Part shown: one piece after another, positions 11,951-23,299 of the stretch | How the letters are laid out: the number at the start of each line of letters is the position of its first letter | Position numbering within the stretch: the stretch's first letter is position 1 | NCBI GenBank assembly: GCA_021904315.1 | Contig: CM038916.1 | Span: 11,559,065-11,623,064, forward strand | Direction: 5' to 3' | Source of the DNA: Sphagnum magellanicum | Taxonomy: Eukaryota > Streptophyta > Sphagnopsida > Sphagnales > Sphagnaceae | Length of the DNA stretch: 64,000 nucleotides | Notes under the pieces: generated by a model | Database searches by the model: none | Told to the model about the DNA's origin: nothing | What the model saw: the letters and a program-made list of their open reading frames with translations, nothing else | Translations under genes and position numbers: made by a program

Positions 11951-13836
11951 TATATAACTACTAAATAATTCAAAAGAAAATAAAAATGAAAAAGATATGG
12001 GGTTTGAAACTAAAGAGGGTTTGAAGTTTTTTTTTCAAAACATTTTAAACAAAATATTAATTAAATTACAACTACAATTTTTATTACATGGTGCTTAGGC
12101 TTTATTAAACTAAGGCTAACCATCTAAGGTTAATTAAATATCTAATATCAATTAAAGTGTAATTATAATTCACCATAGGTTTACCTATAATTTTTTTCAA
12201 AACATTTGAAACAGAATATCACAATTTTGAATGTTGAAATAATTTTGTTGTTGCTTTGTTGCATTTGGAAGGAAAAAAAGTTTTGTATATCCCTAATCAT
12301 AGGTTTTTAGATCACTTAAAATGGATTAAAAATGAAAAAAAATATGGGGTTTGAAAATAAGAGGGTTAAGATTTTTTCTTCAAAAAAATTGAAACAAAAT
12401 ATCACAAATGTCCTCTTCCTTCTCATGTTTTCTTCCTTATTCCTTTGCTTTTGGTGTTTTGAAAAAAATTATAATCCTTCAATTTGTACTTCTAATGACA
12501 TAAAAGTCATTATTGATTTGGTTAAAGAATAAGAAAATATTAAATTTGCAATGGTCCTTAGGCTTGTGTTCAATGTTGGGTGGTTCCAAATACTTAATAT
12601 TTAATTATTAATTAGACTAAAATAATAACCTATAATAATTAACTAGTATAGTTTGCTTACTAATTATTGTAGATAATATTAATTAATGGGGAATAATCTT
12701 CATAAAAAGATTTTATTTATTGTAATGAAATTAATATAATAATAATAATAATAATAATAAAATTATTATTTAAAGATTGGGACAAATACATACATTAATT
12801 TAATAACATTATTATTTTCAAATGTTAAATTGTAATTAGTTCTAAGTTAAGCTAGTTATATTTTTGTAATTTTTATAATTAATAATATCATAATATGATC
12901 ATAATTTAGGCAAATAATTAGTAGTTAATTCCTATTAATTAATTTAGCATACATGGTGTTCTAGCTTGGCTAAATTAGGGCTAACCATCTAAGGTTAATT
13001 AAATGTCTAATGTGACACTTAAAGTACATATAAAATTGAACCATGAAGCACTTAGGTTAAACCTAGCTAAACCACATGTCTAAACCTTTTATGCATGCCA
13101 TGTGCACAAGTACTTAATATTTCAAGAAATAATTAATTTATTAATTCACAAATAAAATTAATCAATAAATTTTTTTATGTCTTTAATTATTTGGAAAGTA
13201 ATTATAGAATAATATAATTATCTATTTATTAAAATTTTAAATAAAATAATTATTTTTACTTTAAAAAGTAAACCTTTTAAAATTCTAGTGATCAACTAAT
13301 TAAATAAAAAATAATTAAGTTTTAAATTGATTATCTAACAAAATAAATTATTAACTAGTTGGTAATTCCTGAATATTAACTATAAATTATTAAATTTCTA
13401 ACTTATTAAATTAATTTGTAGATACTAAATTATTTTTAATTAATCATTAATATTAACTACATAATTTAATTCATGAGTAGCTAATTATTTTAATAGTTAA
13501 CTATTAACTAATTAATTATTATTAATTATTAACCATAATTATATAGTTGGGGTAATCCAATTTATAAATGAAATGAAGCTGGGTTTTTAATGGCCAACTT
13601 TTGACATATGTTGGTGAATGGCAATGAACCATTTATCTTCCCATCATAAGTCCAACAAGTTTTTTGTTCCGATGATTATTCCAACCCATAGTGGAAGGTT
13701 ATATTATGTAAGGAACCACAAAACAAGCGCATGTTCTAAACACTTATGGGGAGTACATTAACACAAATGGGTTTGGAAGTGTGTTGGATGCACAAAGGGC
13801 AATGTTGCTACAATACTCCTTTCTAGGGAAGAATCA
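11951..13836. other. AT-rich intergenic DNA with an (AAT)n microsatellite
   Basis: Extremely AT-rich, with stacked TTAATTA words and no coding signal. A short (AAT)n run lies at about 12,735-12,762. The words ggctaaccatctaaggttaattaaat (given here only as the area 12,113-12,140 and 12,972-13,000) recur about 860 bp apart, suggesting a diverged direct duplication. Confidence 0.5.
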
Positions 13837-13841
13837 TTATT

Positions 13842-14658
13842 TGACACATTCCCAAGTCCGTAGTTAAACCCAAGTTGGGTTTAAGTTATTCTCACAGCGA
13901 AATTATGAGGAATTTGGGGCACACTCTCAACTCTCAGCACTAGAAGGGGTAGAGGGGCGTGCTAAGGCTCCGGGATGGGATTAGGAAGAGTGACAAGCTA
14001 TTCACTTACTCGAACCTGCATCAAACCAACCAACAAGTTGGTTAGTTCACTTTCTGGAGCACCCTTGGTGCTAGGACAAGCCATGGGCAACTCTGGACTC
14101 ATTTAACTCACCACGACCCAAACTCGGGGGAAGCCACCACCTTCCCCCATATAGTATACTTTATGCCTTTCCACGACGGTCACATTGAAATGGCTTTTTG
14201 TCCCGGGACTCCTAAAGAGGAATCCTGAAACTATCCCGATTTGGATTCTCGGGACTTTGCATGATCATAACTCTTTGCTCAGACCTCTAATTGGGATGAG
14301 TTTTAAAGCAAACTTGTAGCTCTCTTCGAGAGCTTTCCAACGGTGTGTCGCACTCCACCTGCATGCATCAGGGTCGAGTTGATTCCCGACCTTTAGTGTC
14401 AACAATCAAACTGCCAGTTTGACCCCCGGCCCTTCTTTTTGCCATAACTTGTGCTGCGAATGTTCAAATGGCCGATGTGAAGCCATTTTCGACATCTACA
14501 CTTCAATAGCTTTCCAATGATATAAAAAACACCCCAATGTAAATGTTTTGACCCCTACAATTAATCTTTGAAGTTTTGGAAGTCCTGGGGGACTCCCAAT
14601 TCCCAATTTCAGGAGTGTGAGTTTCATCTTCACACTCCCTCTAAGTAGGGTTGCGACA
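13842..14658 (+). mobile_element. Solo LTR, older copy of the 22,328 family
   Basis: About 817 bp beginning TGACACATTCCCAAG and ending GGGTTGCGACA, co-linear by eye with the 831-bp element at 22,328-23,158 over its whole length. Shared blocks include ACTCGGGGGAAGCCACCACC, TCAAACTGCCAGTTTGAC and the terminal GGTTGCGACA. It has TG...CA ends, as LTRs do. The flanking pentamers are TTATT (13,837-13,841) and CTATT (14,659-14,663), a target duplication with one mismatch. No gag-pol lies inside or beside it, so it is a solo LTR. Many CpG positions of the other copy read TG or CA here, so it is older or was more heavily methylated. Confidence 0.8.
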
Positions 14659-14663
14659 CTATT

Positions 14664-17600
14664 ATTCAATGAACAAGGCAACTTCGCTTTGAAAAATAAT
14701 CCCAAGGAAGAAATTCTATGATATAAATGTATATTAAATAAGCAAAAAACATGTTAACTTAATGTTCCACACTTTTTAATCACTTTAATACCATGTCCAA
14801 AAAATTTAGATGAAAATGTTTGTGTTCTCCCACTTCTAATGTTCTATCACATCTGGACACCATGAAATAGAAAATTTTCCAACAAACTTAGGGTTTTTAG
14901 TGGCAAGGTGCAGTATAATGAAAGTTATTAATTTCAAAATTGAAAGGTTTTGAAATTACCAAAGTTGGAAAGTAATCACAACAAAGTTGTAAAAAAGTCA
15001 TAATTAAATTGAACCTAAATTCAAATCAAAGTTGAACTATAGTGGAAAACATATGCATTATTTCATCCATCAAATTTTCCAACATTCATCCATCCATTCA
15101 TAAACAAGGCTAACCAAGATAGTGAAGTGGTCGACATGATAGAACTTGACAAATTTTGAAAGTGGATCTTTCCACTATAGCTCGACTATGAATTTATTAA
15201 TTAGAAATAAAAATAAATGGTCAATTGGCAATGATGGTCAATGTCATACACTTACCAACCTAATAAAAAAGTTGACTAAATTGAGGTGTGAAGCAAGCCA
15301 CATGGAATTTGTTGAAATAAATATAATTATGTAGTCAAGGGCAAGTTGAACTTGAGATGTAGTTGAAAACTAGTTGGTTAAAAAATGGCCTTTTCATCCT
15401 AGTGATCTTAGTGAGCCCATGGGCCTTGTTTGATGCACCCATTAATGTTTAAATTTAATATGAACATGGCTCAAGTCCTCATTTCTCATGCCAAGACCCC
15501 CAAATGTTGTGTGGCCCCCAACATCATTAGTTGGGCACCAAAACCCAATAAAACTATCTAAAGGAAAAATGCTTACCCATGTTCACTCCACTCCTCTTGA
15601 GTTAAAAAACACTTTCCTTGTTGGGTGAAAGCATGACAAAATATACACAAAAAATAATGTAAGCAACAAAATATTAGGGTCCCTAAATAAAAGGATTAAC
15701 AAGTAGATGATTTTATGAGAATAATATATATTTTTTGATAAGTTATTTCTTAATCTTGTTTGCATGAACTTCAAAAACTAAATTATTATAATCATGTTTT
15801 TTTAACTACTTGCAAGTGAGTGCATTCCTTATAAATTGAGCCAAGGACTAGGTGTAGACACATAAAATCCTACTTGAAAAATGATTCCTCATGGTAACAT
15901 GTGACATGTGCTAAAAGACTACATTGCTATGCAAAAGAAGTTGAGTCATTCTCCATGTGTCAAAAGGCGAATCTCCATCTTTCTCATGTTTAACAAGTTA
16001 TAAGAAACTATTATAGCCCAAAATTCGAGCTATCTGATGTTGAATATATGTTGGAAGATGGCACATACAATAATAATCTGGTAAAACACATTGGAAGACA
16101 TCTGTTCTAGGCCTTGGAAGAAATTAGGATAACGTTAGTTGTGCACCAGTCACGAAATGGATGGCAGCATACACATGGGTGGGATTCATTGCAACTGGAG
16201 AGTTTTAAGGAACATTGGAGCGCTCCTGCTCAGTGGCTCAGGTGCCTTAGGAGCGTCGCAGCAGCTATTTCTTCTTATTCTTCTTTCTCATTACTGTGCC
16301 CTGTGAATTCTGGTAATTTTGTCAGTTAGTAGAACTGATTAGGAGACAGCTGCAGCTACTTTTGATACCAGAAGCGTGCTTGCCAGAACTTTTCACGTGG
16401 CATCTTCTCTCCCACCCCCTTGCCCGCGCTAAAAATTGCTAGTTACCCAGTTTGGAGTTTGCTAGATTTTCATTTTTGCTTTTGTCTCTGATAGGGTGCC
16501 TGTGACCAGCTCTTTTAGATTTCCGACCCTGCATCTCGTCCAGAGTTTATACAGGATGTTGCCATATTCGAAGTTATTTGCTGAGCTAACTCTGAGAATT
16601 ATTAGATCCGGTTGTTATTATTCCATCCTTGGTATATAAATCCATTCTGTCACAGACTTTGATGGATTAAATTGCTAGCAGCTAGCTGCTAAATTCAGGA
16701 GTGCAACACACATCGTCCATGGAAATTACGCATCTATTATCGACTTTTGTCAGGATTCAATTTGCGCTAAAGGACAAGGTAAGTGTTGCCTGCTCCATGC
16801 CACTCACTGACAATGTGGGAGGGCGGGAGCCCCTCAGCTCCTGGCATGCACGAAGCTTTGTGCATGAACAAAAGGGGCCCAGACTTTTTTTTTGTCAATC
16901 ACTATCTGCCATAAATGGTATTGGTAGTTGCGTGTGAAGATCGCCGGCCCTGCTGAACTTCCAGCTAGTGCGACAAGTGCTCACTGCCAGCCATTTGGTG
17001 TGTGGCTGTTGTTTCTCTCACATGCCGTGGTCAGACGGACGCCGGGCAACTGGTTGCACCTGAGCCTGCAGCTGTAATTGTAGGATAGTTTCGAAACCAG
17101 AGGGTGTGTCTCTAATGCGAGATACGGAAGATAACTTTCCTTGCTCCGTTATTTTTTCCCATATCTCAGAATTCAAAGCATACACTGATCAGACATCGCA
17201 TGGTTAAATCTGATCCCTCTCTAACTTCTTCTGATGCAGTTTAACAAATCTCTTGCCTACCATGAATATTTTAGATTGTTCAATTTTTTGGTGCCGGCTG
17301 CAGGTCCCACGTCTTGACACAAGTTACACTGAAGGTTCGAACTTTGTTTTTTCTTGCTTGAAACTGAGTTATATTTGCGGAACGATAAGGTCTTGGAGAT
17401 ACCGGGGATGCTTATGGTCATAAGTGGGCTTGATCGCTAATTATGTTTCGAGTTCAAACGGATCCCTTAATTATTAACTGAAGGTATCTGAATTATATAA
17501 TACTAGGTGTTCCTTACAAAGCAATTCATGAAGCTCGAACTTTCAATTATATACCCATTGACACGTAGTTGCCTTTTCTTTCACACCAGGAATCATGTCC

Positions 17601-17859
17601 ATACCTGTTAGAAAGCAATTCGCATGGTCATACTTTCAACCATACCCATTGACACAATTTTTATATCAAAAAATTAGGTTATCTAGTTGTTAGGTCTAAT
17701 TAATTAGTTGGGTGTGCACCCAAAGTTTTTTTTGGGTTGGAAGGAGCCACTTTTATTTGCCCATCATCAATTTTTTTGAAACATGGAGCACTGCCCAAAA
17801 TAGGAGCGCATGTATGTGGTTTTACATATGAAAATTCAACCGTTTATAGTTTTATACTA
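14664..17859. other. Intergenic DNA; GC-richer from about 16,100 to 17,450
   Basis: The first half is AT-rich and featureless. From about 16,100 the GC content rises and frames of 71 and 78 codons appear (16,114-16,329 and 16,701-16,937), without recognisable domains. Nothing supports a complete gene. A captured gene or promoter fragment is possible. Confidence 0.4.
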
Positions 17860-18540
17860 GTGTGAACCCTGTGCCTAATGCACAGGTGCGTGGGTATTTG
17901 ATGGTACATATTACAAAATTACAACTACAAACTACATTTCCAAAACCTCTCTATATACCACATTGCTAGATTCTTTTTGGGGGAATTTATTTTCATTGTT
18001 TCAACCTGAAATTTATTTTTTCTACATATTCTAACATTTTTTGTGAAAAGGAATGGCCTTAATCGTCAAATTTAGAAAAAATAATTTAAATTCGCCAAAT
18101 ACATCTAAAGCATAAATATTTTTAAATGTTTTATTCACTGTCATTAATATGGCCTATAGCCTAATTTGGCTAAATCCTCTTTGTGAGATAACTAATCACA
18201 AAAATTGAAAGAAAGCAAACCATGTATAATAGGGATTGTTTTTTCAAATTCCTTAGGTAGGTGCAATGGCAAGGATCCCTAGCTTTAATTTACATTAAAT
18301 GGCGACTGTCCTAAGTGGACAATAGAGTTTTTTCTACAATCTTGCCTAAATCTAGGCGAGCTACACGGACTCACTGTCTAAATCTGGTTTGAGCATCTAC
18401 CGAGTTTGTACTCCATTGTTTTCTCTGCCCCGTCAAAGTAAACAGACCATGACGGGACGAATGGACTGGACGGATGACGGGATGGATGATGGACGGATTT
18501 AGGGGAAGCTTCATTTCATCCCGACATCCTTTACTATATA
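17860..18540 (+). repeat. Helitron-like unit 1 of a head-to-tail series
   Basis: The unit starts with a near-palindromic head, CTGTGCCTAATGCACAG, just after a TATACTAG word. It ends in a GATGACGGGATGGATGATGG-type minisatellite followed by AAGCTTCATTTCATCCCGA. The body is almost the same as unit 3 at 19,330-19,985. Heads containing an inverted GTGC...GCAC word resemble those of some plant Helitrons, but I could not prove the 5' TC and 3' CTRR ends, so the class is tentative. Confidence 0.5.
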
Positions 18541-19329
18541 CTAGTTTGAACCCCGTGCCTAATGCACAGGTGTGTGTATTTGACTATACATATTACAAAA
18601 TTACAATTACAAACTACATTTTTGGTTAAACTAATTGAATTATGTATAAAAATATGGCGTTTTTTCTTAAAACCTAATAGTATAATGGCTATTGAAATTT
18701 TCATTTAAATTTCTCTTTAAAAAGCTACGTTGGAAATGAGATGTTTTTGGCGAAAATTAAATGAGATTAAAATGAGATTTTTATGGCTATGAAAATTTTC
18801 ATTTAAATGTCACTAAACAAAGGTTGTGTCAGAATTGAGATTTTTGGCGAAATTAAAATGATATTTTTATGACTATTGAAATTTTCATTTAATTGTCATT
18901 AAACAAAGGTTATGTCGGAATTGAGATTTTTTCGGCAAAATTAAAATGATATTTTGTGGCTATTGAAATTTTCATTTAAATTTCGCCGAAAAAAGGATGC
19001 GTCGAAATTGAGATTTTTTGGCGAAAGTAAAATGAGATTTTATGGCTATTGAAAATCTCATTTAAAATTTCTCACAAAAAAGGTTAGGTCGGAAATCGCA
19101 CCACTCCTGTTGCAGTGCACATTATCAGAGCCTACAAAGTGCGAAGAGAAGAGAGCGCGCATGAACGCGAAAAAGGCATGGAGATAGTAAATGCACACAT
19201 GTACTTACGCACCCTATTTTTTAAATGTGAGCTCTGCTAGTAGGGGATGACATAGCTACATCCGTCCGGATGGATGACGGGACAGATGAAATGATGAACG
19301 AATAGATGGAAAGCTTCATTTCATCCCGA
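18541..19329 (+). repeat. Helitron-like unit 2, with an internal tandem array
   Basis: It begins with the same head, CCGTGCCTAATGCACAGG (about 18,551-18,568), and ends with the same GGATGACGGGACAGATG and AAGCTTCATTTCATCCCGA tail, directly abutting the head of unit 3. Between them the body is different from units 1 and 3: it holds a tandem array of about 87-bp repeats and a GC-richer stretch at 19,090-19,250. Confidence 0.5.
18684..19095 (+). repeat. Tandem array, about five copies of an ~87-bp unit
   Basis: The word TGGCTATTGAAATTTTCATTTAAA or a close variant starts near 18,684, 18,783, 18,869, 18,956 and 19,041. Each copy is followed by a variable spacer and GAGATTTTTTGGCGAAA. The period is about 85-99 bp. 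The copies differ by scattered substitutions and small indels, so the array is not recent. Confidence 0.75.
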
Positions 19330-19985
19330 ACACCGTGCCTAATGCACATGTGTGTGTGTATTTGACGGTACATATTACAAAATTACAACTACAAACTACA
19401 TTTCCAAAACCTCTCTATATAGCACATTGCTAGGTTCTTTTTGGGGGAATTTATTTTCATTGTTTCAACCTGAAATTTATTTTTTTTACACATTCTAACA
19501 TTTTTTGTGAAAAGGAATGGCCCTAATCGCCAAATTTAGAAAAAATAATTTAAATTCGCCAAATACATATAAAGCATAAATATTTTTAAATGTTTTATTC
19601 ACTATCATTAATATGGTCTATAGCCTAATTTGGCTAAATCCTCTTTGTGGGATAACTAATCACAAAAATTGAAAGAAAGCAAACCCTGTATAATAAAGAT
19701 TTTTTTTTTCAAATTCATTAGGTAGGTGCAATGGCAAGGATCCCCAACTTTAATTTACATTAAATGGCGACTGTCCTAAGTGGACAGTAGAGTTTTTTCT
19801 GCAATCCTGCCTAAAGCTAGGCGAGCTACACGGACTCATTGTCTAAATCTGGTTTGAGCATCCACCGCATCTGTACTCCACTGTTTTCTCCGCCCCGTCG
19901 GAAGAAAAAAGACCATGACAGGACAAATGGATGACCAAATGGATGGATGATGTGATATATGGATGAAATGATGCATCACAACGTT
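19330..19985 (+). repeat. Helitron-like unit 3, near-identical to unit 1
   Basis: It opens with CCGTGCCTAATGCACATG and then tracks unit 1 (17,880 onward) almost base for base through GGCGACTGTCCTAAGTGGAC and TAGGCGAGCTACACGGACTC, closing with a GATGG minisatellite at about 19,915-19,975. The high similarity over about 600 bp implies recent duplication or serial insertion. Confidence 0.7.
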
Positions 19986-20402
19986 AGGTTCGTGCCATCT
20001 GTAACTTTAGCTACCAATAGGCTAGTTACAGGTTCTGTGCATTGGATCATCACCATATAAGTTACATATTGATGCTTCGCTGGCCATTGTATTCTATTCT
20101 TATCATCATCACTCTTTTGCATATACATGGCAAATGGCAAGTGACCTTTTTCTTTTGCTAGCTATAAAAAGCTCAAAAACGTTTTTATATAGTTTTAAAA
20201 TGCTGAAATCAATTAATTTTAAAATATTTTCAATAGCTAGAAAAAAAAATTTAAAAGGAAAAATGTCAGATTTCTGACTATACATGGTTCAAGAATATTT
20301 TAGCCAAAAACATAAAAGGATGTTTCAAAAATTCTACTTTTCGTATTTTAGCTTGTAGCCAAATTTGGATAATTATTCATGTGGATCATTACCACTTTGG
20401 CT

Positions 20403-20880
20403 GCATTACAAAATTGACCACAAAAAAACAAAAAAACACATTACATGTGGTCATGTGTAAATATTATTCATCATACATGGTGATTATTTATGCACCGTCC
20501 AACAAGCAAGCAAACAACACATGGAGGATGATGATGTATCTAAATAGGGACATGGATGGAGGGCCATTCCTAGTTTATTTTATAAATAAAAAATTTCACT
20601 GCCCATAACTTGGAGGCCATTTCACCGACCAAGTTGGGCATTTGGGAAGTAGCTAGCTGGGAGAGCATTGCATGATGGATAGATTTCCTTCCCATTCTTG
20701 GTGGGTAGAAAGATGCAATGTCAGACTTAGTAGAGGGATGGTGTGCAACCGGCAACCTTGGAGCTTCCAGGATGTCAATTCGCATGGATGATCGGACGGA
20801 TAGATGGATGAAATGATGCTTCACATCCCAACATCCTTTACTATATGTAAGAACCTTGTGCCTAATGCACAGGTGTGTGT
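20403..20880 (+). repeat. Copy of the two-part R1-R2 repeat, ending in a fourth GTGC...GCAC head
   Basis: R1 starts at GCATTACAAAATTGACC and runs through CATGTGGTCATGTGTAAATA and ATGATGATGTATCTAAATAG. R2 contains CATTCTTGGTGGGTAGAAAG, AGAGGGATGGTGTGCAACC and a CGGACGGAT minisatellite. The copy is followed by ACTATATGTAAGAACC and then CTTGTGCCTAATGCACAGG, the same head as in units 1-3. This copy is the most divergent of the R1-R2 set, and its R1/R2 junction (20,575-20,640) is unlike the others. Confidence 0.6.
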
Positions 20881-21584
20881 CCAATTGCCAAAATGGCACC
20901 CACCGTCTTTATATCATGGTACACGGCTATTGAATCCAATATGTGTGGTTCTTCTTTGGAAGGTTCACATAGTTGTTGGAATCTTATCATGATTCTTCAA
21001 TGGCTTGCTCCACTATGTCTGTGGCTTCTGCACTTTTGTCAACTCTTTGCATGCGTTCACATTCACTAAGTCTATTTTATCGTCACAGAACACATCTGCA
21101 ACATAAACAAACCAAAAAAAAAATCAAGTAATTAGAATCAAATTCTGCAAAAACATATGTCAAGCAAAGTAGACAGACATGAGCTTGCCGTAATATGTTA
21201 TCGGCGGGCACTACAGTGGAGTGAAGTTGGTTTTGACAAAATGTAAGAAGTGGGATGGCAGTGAAGGCTTCTAACGTTACCTACATGTGTATAAGGATTG
21301 GAATAATGACAAAGCTGCCAAATGAAGAAAGGAAAAACCCTATCAAAAATATTTCCAGACACTGAAGAAGGATCATTAGATAACACACATGTAGATCATT
21401 TGCACAGCAGTTGAAGAAACCCACACTATTTATGGGCAAGCAAACTTTTGATATTTATTTTCATGTTCTCTCATGATTAGCAGCAATTCACTGCCAAATT
21501 TTGAAGGAGGCCAAAACAAAGCTTCGTAAAAAGTGCGGCTTGACTTCGACTAGATAGAGAAAAGAACAAAAAAAAAAAAAAAAC

Positions 21585-21788
21585 TCAGGAAAGTCCAAGA
21601 GTCCTATCGTCCTCAATATCCACATCCAATAACTCTCGAGCAGCTTCCTCTACGTGCAACTGATCCAGATACTCCATAAACTTTTCAAGATCGGCAAGCT
21701 CTTCAAAGTCTTCCGCAAATTGGACTTGCTCACCATTAGAACCGACAAACTCCGAACTCATCCAAACTTTCCGAAAAGCAGGATCGGT
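21585..21788 (-). pseudogene. Orphan acidic coding fragment (3' exon-like), unrecognised
   Basis: The minus strand has an open frame of about 67 codons ending in TGA at 21,585. From the ATG at 21,759-21,761 it is 58 residues, below common ORF cut-offs. It reads DPAFRKVWMSSEFVGSNGEQ, then a strongly acidic helical run with DFEELADLEKFMEYL and EEAARELLDVDIEDD, ending LGLS-stop. Codon usage and composition look coding, unlike the surrounding repeat frames. Upstream of about 21,788 the frame meets a stop and R2 repeat DNA, so the rest of the gene is missing. It may be the last exon of a captured host gene or of a transposase. I do not recognise the family. Confidence 0.5.
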
Positions 21789-21789
21789 G

Positions 21790-22327
21790 CATTACATATG
21801 TTTTATTTCCTTCCCGTTCTTGGTCGGCAAAAAACTGCAGTGTCAGATTCAACAGAGGGATGGTGTGCAGCTCCTGGTTTATTTCCTTTCCATTATCCTT
21901 TCTTATATGTTTTATTTCCTTCCCATTCTTGGTGGGCAGAAAGCTGCAATGTCAGACTCAGCAAAGGGATGGTGTGCAGCTGGCAACCTCGGAGCTTCCA
22001 GGGTGTCGATCCGCATGGACGACCGGACGGATGACGGGATGGATGACGGGACACACGGATTCAGGGGAGGCTTCATTTCTCATCATGACATCCCAGAAAG
22101 CAAGATTGGTGCATTACAAAATTGACCGAAAAAAAACAAAAAACGCATTACATGTGGTCATGTGTAAATATTATTCATCATACATGGTGATTATTTATGC
22201 ACCGTCCAGCAAGCAAGCAACACATGGAAGATGATGATGTATCTAAATAGGGACATGGATGGAGGGCCATTCCTAGTTTATTTCCTTCCCATTCTTGGTG
22301 GGCAGAAAACTACAGTGTCAGACTCAG
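21790..22327 (+). repeat. R2-R2-R1 repeat block
   Basis: Two tandem R2 modules (21,790-21,900 and 21,900-22,095) share TATGTTTTATTTCCTTCCC, TTGGTGGGCAGAAAGCTGCA and AGGGATGGTGTGCAGCT. The second continues into the GGACGGATGACGGGATGGAT minisatellite and GGATTCAGGGGAGGCTTCAT. An R1 module follows from GCATTACAAAATTGACCG (22,111) to the target site of the solo LTR at 22,327. Open frames of up to 126 codons here repeat between copies and are products of the repeat, not genes. Confidence 0.75.
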
Positions 22328-23158
22328 TGACGCGCTCCCAAGTCACGGGGTGAAACACACTTGAGGGTTTCACAAAGTCAAGTTGCGGAAAGTTGAACTT
22401 GGTAGCACGCTCCCGGCTTCCAACTTTAGAAAGGGGTAGAGGGTCGAGTTGGAAGCCCCGGGATTAGACTAGGACGAGGGACTAGCTTAGCTTGTGTGAT
22501 TCTGCATCCAAAAACCAACCCCACGAGGTTAGTTTAGCATTCGGGACACCCTTTGGTGTTGGGACTTGCCACGGGCACTTGGACACACAAGACTCACCAC
22601 GGCCCGGACTCGGGGGAAGCCACCACCTTCCCCCATATAGTATTCTCTGCAGCTCGCCACCGAGGCTACATCCAAATGGCACAAATTCCCGGGACTCCCA
22701 AGTTGGAGTCCCGAAATTGTCCCGAAATCGTCCCGGTTGGAGTCCCGGGACTTTGGGAGGTCATATCTTCTCGCCCTGACCTTCGATCGCGACGAGGTCT
22801 GAAGCAAAGTTGTAGCGCTCGTCGAGATCTTTCCAACGCTATGTCGCACGCTCAAATCGGACGTCGGGAAGAGGTCGATTCCCGACTTTTAGTGGTCGGG
22901 AGTCAAACTGCCAGTTTGACTCCCGGCCCTTCTTTTGCCCATAACTTGGGCTGCAGATGTCCGAATTGCCAATGCGAGGGCATTTTCGATATCTACGTTT
23001 TAAGACCTTTCCAATGACACCAAGAACACCCCAATGCGAGGTGTTTTGCCCCTTGCTGTCGAGCTCTGAACATTCGGGAGTCCCAGAAGACTCCCAACCT
23101 CCAACTTTTCCAAGTGTTGGGCTTCACCCCCACACTTGGCCAAAGTGGGGTTGCGACA
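22328..23158 (+). mobile_element. Solo LTR with perfect 5-bp target duplication (CTCAG)
   Basis: 831 bp with TG...CA ends (TGACGCGCTCCC to GGGGTTGCGACA), flanked by CTCAG at 22,323-22,327 and CTCAG at 23,159-23,163. The interrupted host sequence is the R2 repeat: ...GTCAGACTCAG is cut and resumes as CTCAGCATAGGGATGGTG, whereas uninterrupted copies read GACTCAGCAGAGGGATGGTG. That proves insertion into an existing R2 copy. It is GC-rich, with repeated GGGACTCCC/GGAGTCCCG words that could fold. The 154-codon frame inside it (22,553-23,017) is an accident of low stop density. It is the younger relative of 13,842-14,658. Confidence 0.9.
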
Positions 23159-23163
23159 CTCAG

Positions 23164-23265
23164 CATAGGGATGGTGTGCAGCTCCTGGTTTATTTCCTTC
23201 CCATTATCCTTCAATATATGTTTTATTTCCTTCCCATTCTTGGTGGGCAGAAATCATATATTAAA
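23164..23265 (+). repeat. Right part of the R2 copy split by the solo LTR
   Basis: Continues from the target duplication with AGGGATGGTGTGCAGCTCC and TTTATTTCCTTCCCATTATC, then TATGTTTTATTTCCTTCCC and TTGGTGGGCAGAAA. Together with 22,260-22,327 it makes one ordinary R2 copy once the LTR is removed. Confidence 0.75.
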
Positions 23266-23299
23266 GGATAATGGGAAGGAGGACATATATTAAAAGATG

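Noticed and set aside
18684..19095. CRISPR-like array
   Set aside because: Diverged contiguous tandem repeats in a plant genome, without regular unique spacers.
21654..22234. Overlapping frames of 112-126 codons
   Set aside because: They lie in R1/R2 repeats and reappear in other copies in several frames; they are open by composition, not by function.
22553..23017. 154-codon frame
   Set aside because: Lies wholly inside the solo LTR, which is GC-rich and therefore poor in stops.
13842..23158. The two similar LTRs as the two ends of one 9.3-kb element
   Set aside because: Each copy has its own flanking duplication (TTATT/CTATT and CTCAG/CTCAG), and the outer flanks do not match. No gag-pol lies between them.
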